Positions 58,858 to 64,000 of a stretch of 64,000 nucleotides of DNA are shown here, in pieces (position 1 is the stretch's first letter; each line of letters opens with the position of its first letter). A model generated the notes under the pieces. The model ran no database searches. It saw nothing but the letters and a program-made list of their open reading frames with translations, and was not told the DNA's origin. The position numbers and the translations under genes are program-made. The stretch is from the NCBI RefSeq assembly GCF_041381155.1, contig NC_091140.1, forward strand, positions 26,582,452-26,646,451. Direction: 5' to 3'. The DNA is from Argopecten irradians. Taxonomy: Eukaryota > Mollusca > Bivalvia > Pectinida > Pectinidae.

Positions 58858-59566
58858 TGTTACATGAACGAATAACAGAAAGGAGAAACCAGCAGCTAAA
58901 TTCAAAACACAATTTAATTATATATACAATATTATACAGAGATGGTTTACAATATCTAAAGTAATTGGTGGTGGTACAAGAGAGTAATACGATGATTTAA
59001 AGTGTAACTTATCTGTATGCGAATGTCCTGGTATAATCCTTGATCCTTCCAGGTTTCAAATTCACAATAATCACAAATCCACAAGGAAATTGAATGTCCA
59101 CCGATGATTTGTAAAGTTCCAGGCAATATGAATAAATCCACACAAAGTGTTGTAATAATCCACAGATAAAGTCACAATAGCTCTCCCAATAGAATCTTAT
59201 ATGGCGCTGTACAATTCTTGATATGTCTTATTACAGGTCTCATTACAGTTCTGATTAGCCTTGGACAGCTGGAGTATATATAGCTAAACCGTAATTCAAG
59301 AATATTGGAGAACCTTCTACTTCTAGAAATATCTAACTAAAAACAGTAAACAAGTAAACACACATAACTTTCCGGAAATAGATCATTCTAGATCTCTACT
59401 TAAAATCAACATGTTTACAAACATATTTGTTTATACATGATTAAATTCTAGAAAGTTCTATAACCTAAATCAATGATATGACCTTCATAGGATGTATTGA
59501 TAAAAAAAGCTATAGGAGTTATCTCCCTTATCTCATAACTACATGTATTTAGTGTCATACATAACA
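58858..59566 (-). repeat. 5' LTR
   Basis: 709 bp, TGTTAC ... TAACA. Nearly identical to 53,148-53,854 (one substitution, one 2-bp indel seen by eye). Followed by the CTAT target duplication at 59,567-59,570. Confidence 0.96.
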
Positions 59567-62358
59567 CTATATACATGTATATAATACAGTAGGATCATGG
59601 CTATACATATAATACAGTAGGATCATGGCTATACATCTGATACAGTAGGATCATGGCTATATATCTAATACAGTAGGATCAGGACTATATATCTAATACA
59701 GTAGGATCATGGCTATACATATGTATATCTAATACAGTAGGACCATGGCTATACATATAATACAGTAGGATCAAGGCTATATATCTAATATAGTAAGATC
59801 CTGGCTATATATCTAATACAGTAGGATCATGGCTTTACATCTAATACAGTAGGATCATGGCTATACATACATTGTATGTATATCTTATACAGTAGGACCA
59901 TGGCTATATATCTAATACAGTAGGATCATGGCTATAAATCTAATACAGGAGGATCATGGCTATATATCTAATACAGTAGGATCATGGCCATATATCTAAT
60001 ACAGTAGGATCATGGCTATATATCTAATACAGGAGGATCATGGCTATATATCTAATACAGTAGGATCATGGCCATATATCTAATACAGGAGGATCATGGC
60101 TATATATCTAATACAGTAGGATCATGGCTATATATCTAATACAGGAGGATCATGGCTATACATCTAATACAGTAGGATCATGGCTATATATCTAATACAG
60201 TAGGATCATGGCTATACATCTAATACAGGAGGATCATGGCTATATATCTAATACAGTAGGATCATGGCTATATATCTAATACAGTAGGATCATGGCTATA
60301 TATCTAATACAGTAGGATCATGGCTATACATCTAATACAGGAGGATCATGGCTATACATCTAATACAGTAGGATCATGGCTATATATCTAATACAGTAGG
60401 ATCATGGCTATACATCTAATACAGGAGGATCATGGCTATACATCTAATACAGGAGGATCATGGCTATACATCTAATACAGTAGGATCATGGCTATATATC
60501 TAATACAGGAGGATCATGGCTATACATCTAATACAGTAGGATCATGGCTATATATCTAATACAGTAGGATCATGGCTATATACATGTATCTATTACAGTA
60601 GGATCTTGACTATATATATAATACAGAAGGATCATGGCTGTATATCTAATACAGTAGGATCATGGCTATACATCTAATAAAGTAGGATCAAGGCTGTACA
60701 TTTAATACAGTAGGATCATGGCTGTATATCTAATACAGTAGGATCATGGCTATATATCTAATAAAGTAGGATCATGGCTGTACATTTAATACAGTAGGAG
60801 CATGGGTGTATATCTTATACAGTAGGATCATGGCTATATGTCTAATACAGTAGGGTCATGGCTGTTTATTTAATAAGGTAGGATCATGGCTATATACATG
60901 TATATTAACAGTAGGATCATGGCTATACATCTGATACAGTAGGATCATGGCTATATATCTAATACAGTAGGATCAGGACTATATATCTAATACAGTAGGA
61001 TCATGGCTATACATATGTATATCTAATACAGTAGGACCATGGCTATACATATAATACAGTAGGATCAAGGCTATATATCTAATATAGTAAGATCCTGGCT
61101 ATATATCTAATACAGTAGGATCATGGCTATACATCTAATACAGTAGGATCATGGCTATACATACATTGTATGTATATCTTATACAGTAGGACCATGGCTA
61201 TATATCTAATACAGTAGGATCATGGCTATAAATCTAATACAGGAGGATCATGGCTATATATCTAATACAGTAGGATCATGGCCATATATCTAATACAGTA
61301 GGATCATGGCTATATATCTAATACAGGAGGATCATGGCTATATATCTAATACAGTAGGATCATGGCCATATATCTAATACAGTAGGATCATGGCTATATA
61401 CATGTATCTATTACAGTAGGATCTTGACTATATATATAATAAAGAAGGATCATGGCTGTATATCTAATACAGTAGGATCATGGCTATATATCTAATACAG
61501 TAGGATCATGGCTATATATCTAATACAGGAGGATCATGGCTATACATCTAATAAAGTAGGATCAAGGCTGTACATTTAATACAGTAGGATCATGGCTGTA
61601 TATCTAATACAGTAGGATCATGGCTATATATCTAATAAAGTAGGATCATGGCTGTACATTTAATACAGTAGGAGCATGGTCGTATATCTTATACAGTAGG
61701 ATCATGGCTATATGTCTAATACAGTAGGGTCATGGCTGTTTATTTAATAAGGTAGGATCATGGCTATATACATGTATATTAACAGTAGGATCATGGCTAT
61801 ACATCTGATACAGTAGGATCATGGCTATATATCTAATACAGTAGGATCAGGACTATATATCTAATACAGTAGGATCATGGCTATACATATGTATATCTAA
61901 TACAGTAGGACCATGGCTATACATATAATACAGTAGGATCAAGGCTATATATCTAATACAGTAGGATCATGGCTATACATCTAATACAGTAGGATCATGG
62001 CTATACATACATTGTATGTATATCTTATACAGTAGGATCATGGCTATACATATGTATATCTAATACAGTAGGACCATGGCTATACATATAATACAGTAGG
62101 ATCAAGGCTATATATCTAATACAGTAGGATCAAGGCTATACATCTAATACAGTAGGACCATGGCTATACATATAATACAGTAGGATCAAGGCTATATATC
62201 TAATACAGTAGGATCATGGCTATACATATAATACAGTAGGATCAAGGCTATATATATAATACAGTAGGATCATGGCTATATATCTAATACAGTAGGATCG
62301 TGGCTATATATCGAATACAGTAGGATCATGGCTATATATCGAATACAGTAGGATCATG
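59567..62358. repeat. 28-bp satellite, right part
   Basis: About 100 units of the same repeat as 52,531-53,147. Markers such as CAGTAGGGTCATGGCTG (60,848 and 61,722) and TCTGATACAGTAGGATC (59,636, 60,930, 61,804) show a higher-order period of 874 bp (about 31 units), with an earlier period of 1,294 bp that differs by 420 bp (15 units). Confidence 0.97.
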
Positions 62359-62833
62359 TCCAATATTAGTAGCGCGAATACCCAAATACTCTGTTGTATA
62401 ATGTTCCGAATATAAATTCAAACCAATGTATTGTTCTATGATCACAGTTATGTTAATTGAGTCGGATATTTAGCAATGATGATAATTCCCCTGTGTTTTT
62501 AATTCTCGTGATCTCGACATTGCCATTAAATGTAGGAAGAACTGTTTAATGAACCATGGACGTTGTAATGTCATACGCTAGGCAGCTAGAAAATCAATAA
62601 GGATGAAATATTGTAAACAGGTCTTTGTCCCTTTAACAAATTCCACGTAAGGCTCGCAATTAATATTGATCTCTGACATCCAACTACGAAATTACATTGG
62701 GAGGTATTGTTCCACTGAGCGCACACTAACACAAATGTGTACCATAGATCTAACTGTGCATCAAGTTACATATATTACTCAACACAGGAAGTAAATTGTT
62801 GGTAGCAGTGTTGTTGGGAGTTCCCCGACAAAC
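62359..62833 (+). other. Upstream region of the D8C gene
   Basis: Unique sequence between the satellite and the start codon. It should contain the promoter and 5' UTR. No clear TATA box at a believable distance was identified. Confidence 0.4.
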
Positions 62834-64000
62834 ATGGAGAGCAAACTCCGACACCTTGTCATCGTTTATATGATGATATTACTTCTGGATTGTCGTCTAT
62901 ACACAGCAGGTACGTGTGTGAATGAAGAGGATAAGATTTAATTGTCATATTATACGTAGGTATAGTCATTAGTGTGTGTGTGGCATTGTCGTAGGAAACA
63001 CAAGGGATTTTTAAGTCAATAATGTCGTGAAGTGAGACGCGTGATATATATGACAGCCTTTCCTGTTTTAGGAAATAATGTATCCATCATCAATATTCAT
63101 ATAGTGATTGGTACACATATGTGGTACTATAAATATTTATTTGTATTATTATATTTTATTGTATTTTGAAAATGAAAACATAATGTTATAGATGCACAGA
63201 CAATCTGATCAGCTGGTCTTTTTATTGATACAAATGCAAGAGCTCAAACAATACAACTAAACTCTATTTTAAAATGTGTCCCTTAATTAACTTACTTTTA
63301 TTTAACTGAATTATAAAGGTTAATTTGAATATATTGTATATGTGCTATAACACAAATATAAGATTGATATTCCTTATATCCAAAAACCATAAGAAATATT
63401 CACGTCAGTCCTTAAACAGATACATTTTTTTTTACCAAATATTGTTTACGATATCGATTGAACTTATAAGATGCACTAATGTTTCGTGTTCAAGTACACG
63501 TGGACCCTTGTATGGAATACGAGGAAATCCCGGCAGATATAAGACGATCTCCAACCCAAACAGAGAGGCGGTACGACGAGAGCATATGTGACGTCCTGGT
63601 CCGGGAGAAGTGGTACCGGTTTGTTGGGGAGGCCGGCGGTGACCTGACCAATACAAGTGTCGACGTGTACCAATGTAGTAATTTATACCCACTCTGGATG
63701 GTTGGTAAGTCTTAGTTATCTTAAAACGTCATAATGAAGAGCTTAAACGTCTGTCGGGTCTCTGTTGTCACGTTTAAAATATGACATATGTATATGAAAT
63801 ATTTAATGAATTGTTTGATATATGACAATTAAAAGGTTTCTGTTCTAGCATTTGTATACATGATGCACATTGAAGTCTTATTAAGGACTAAGACATATTA
63901 AAAGTACAATAAAATTCAAACAGACATTTTCTATTTACTGCAGGCAGCTTCCCTGATGTAGGTGACGGAATTGTTTACAGAAACGTTTGCTTGACGTCTA
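62834..64000 (+). CDS. Secreted D8C-domain protein (uromodulin/OIT3-like), 5' part
   Basis: Three exons can be read. Exon 1 (62,834-62,909) encodes a signal peptide of 25 codons (M-E-S-K-L-R-H then a V-I-V-Y-M-M-I-L-L-L core) and ends in phase 1 at GTACGT. Exon 2 (63,471 or 63,495 to 63,704) carries D-P-C-M-E-Y, R-R-S, W-Y-R-F-V-G-E-A-G-G and C-S-N-L-Y-P-L-W-M-V-G, and ends in phase 1 at GTAAGT. Exon 3 starts at 63,944 after TTTACTGCAG and continues S-F-P-D-V-G-D-G-I-V-Y-R-N-V-C past the window end. The order D-P-C, W-Y-R-F, C-x6-W, P-x3-D-G-I-V, C is the eight-cysteine (D8C) domain of uromodulin, GP2 and OIT3. Both candidate exon 2 acceptors keep the frame; the second has CACTAAT, a good branch-point word, just upstream. 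These proteins are extracellular; further domains (EGF, ZP or others) would lie beyond the window. Function in this animal is unknown. Confidence 0.85.

Larger units (their letters stand above)
53148..59566 (-). mobile_element. Complete Gmr1-like Ty3/gypsy LTR retrotransposon
   Basis: A 6,419-bp element on the minus strand: LTR, PBS, gag with SCAN-like capsid and zinc knuckle, protease, integrase with GPY/F domain, RT, RNase H, polypurine tract, LTR. The RT and RNase H are of Ty3/gypsy type, but the integrase lies before RT, as in Ty1/copia. The order is genuine because the integrase C-terminal domain and RT share one uninterrupted reading frame (55,826-54,636). The LTRs differ by one substitution and one 2-bp indel over ~707 bp, so insertion is very recent. 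Even so the internal region has five frame breaks (near 57,990, 57,495, 57,171, 55,818-55,843 and 54,685), so this copy should not be autonomous. It is inserted in the 28-bp satellite with a CTAT duplication. No envelope gene was seen. Confidence 0.95.

Noticed and set aside
53148..59566. Relation to Steamer (the clam leukaemia-associated retrotransposon)
   Set aside because: Steamer is a Mag-type gypsy element with short LTRs and RT before integrase. This element has ~707-bp LTRs and integrase before RT.

Overview
This is an AT-rich, repeat-rich stretch of animal nuclear DNA, most likely from a mollusc or another lophotrochozoan. The evidence is indirect: spliced gene structure with GT/AG introns, a secreted protein with a D8C domain (uromodulin/OIT3 type), degenerate LINE, DIRS-like and Ty3/gypsy retroelements, long minisatellites, and a tandem family of acyl-CoA-synthetase-like genes. 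No bacterial operon structure, CRISPR array, rRNA or tRNA gene was seen. The species cannot be named from sequence alone.

Layout. 1-684 holds nothing recognisable. 685-7427 is a 42-bp satellite (about 160 units, with a 167-bp four-unit higher-order repeat in part of it). 7.5-7.7 kb has two copies of a ~78-bp repeat that recurs at 51.3-51.8 kb. From about 8.9 to 51.2 kb lies a tandem segmental duplication with a unit of about 9.4-9.7 kb. Each unit carries, or once carried, one AMP-binding (acyl-CoA synthetase) gene. Copy 1 (10.35 kb) is dead, copies 2 (22.27 kb) and 3 (31.68 kb) are intact 548-codon single coding exons, copy 4 (46.46 kb) is dead, and of copy 5 only the 3' flank survives (50.6 kb). 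The units are broken up by insertions: a 5'-truncated LINE with a 9-bp target duplication (13.1-15.4 kb), a 1.24-kb insertion ending in a long palindrome (unit 2), a 2.2-kb stretch (unit 4), and a 3.7-kb stretch in unit 4 made of a foldback-like element plus LINE and DIRS-like relics.

52.5-62.4 kb is a 28-bp satellite split by a complete 6.4-kb LTR retrotransposon on the minus strand (53,148-59,566). Its LTRs are almost identical. Its reverse transcriptase is of Ty3/gypsy type, but its domain order is gag-protease-integrase-RT-RNase H, which is the Ty1/copia order. With its SCAN-like capsid this matches the Gmr1-like group, which was originally described from deuterostomes. The element has several frameshifts and is unlikely to be autonomous.

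The right edge (62,834 onward) is the start of a secreted D8C-domain gene; three exons with matching phase-1 junctions can be read before the window ends. The only genes that look functional are the two AMP-binding copies and this D8C gene. The rest is duplication debris, satellites and mobile elements.
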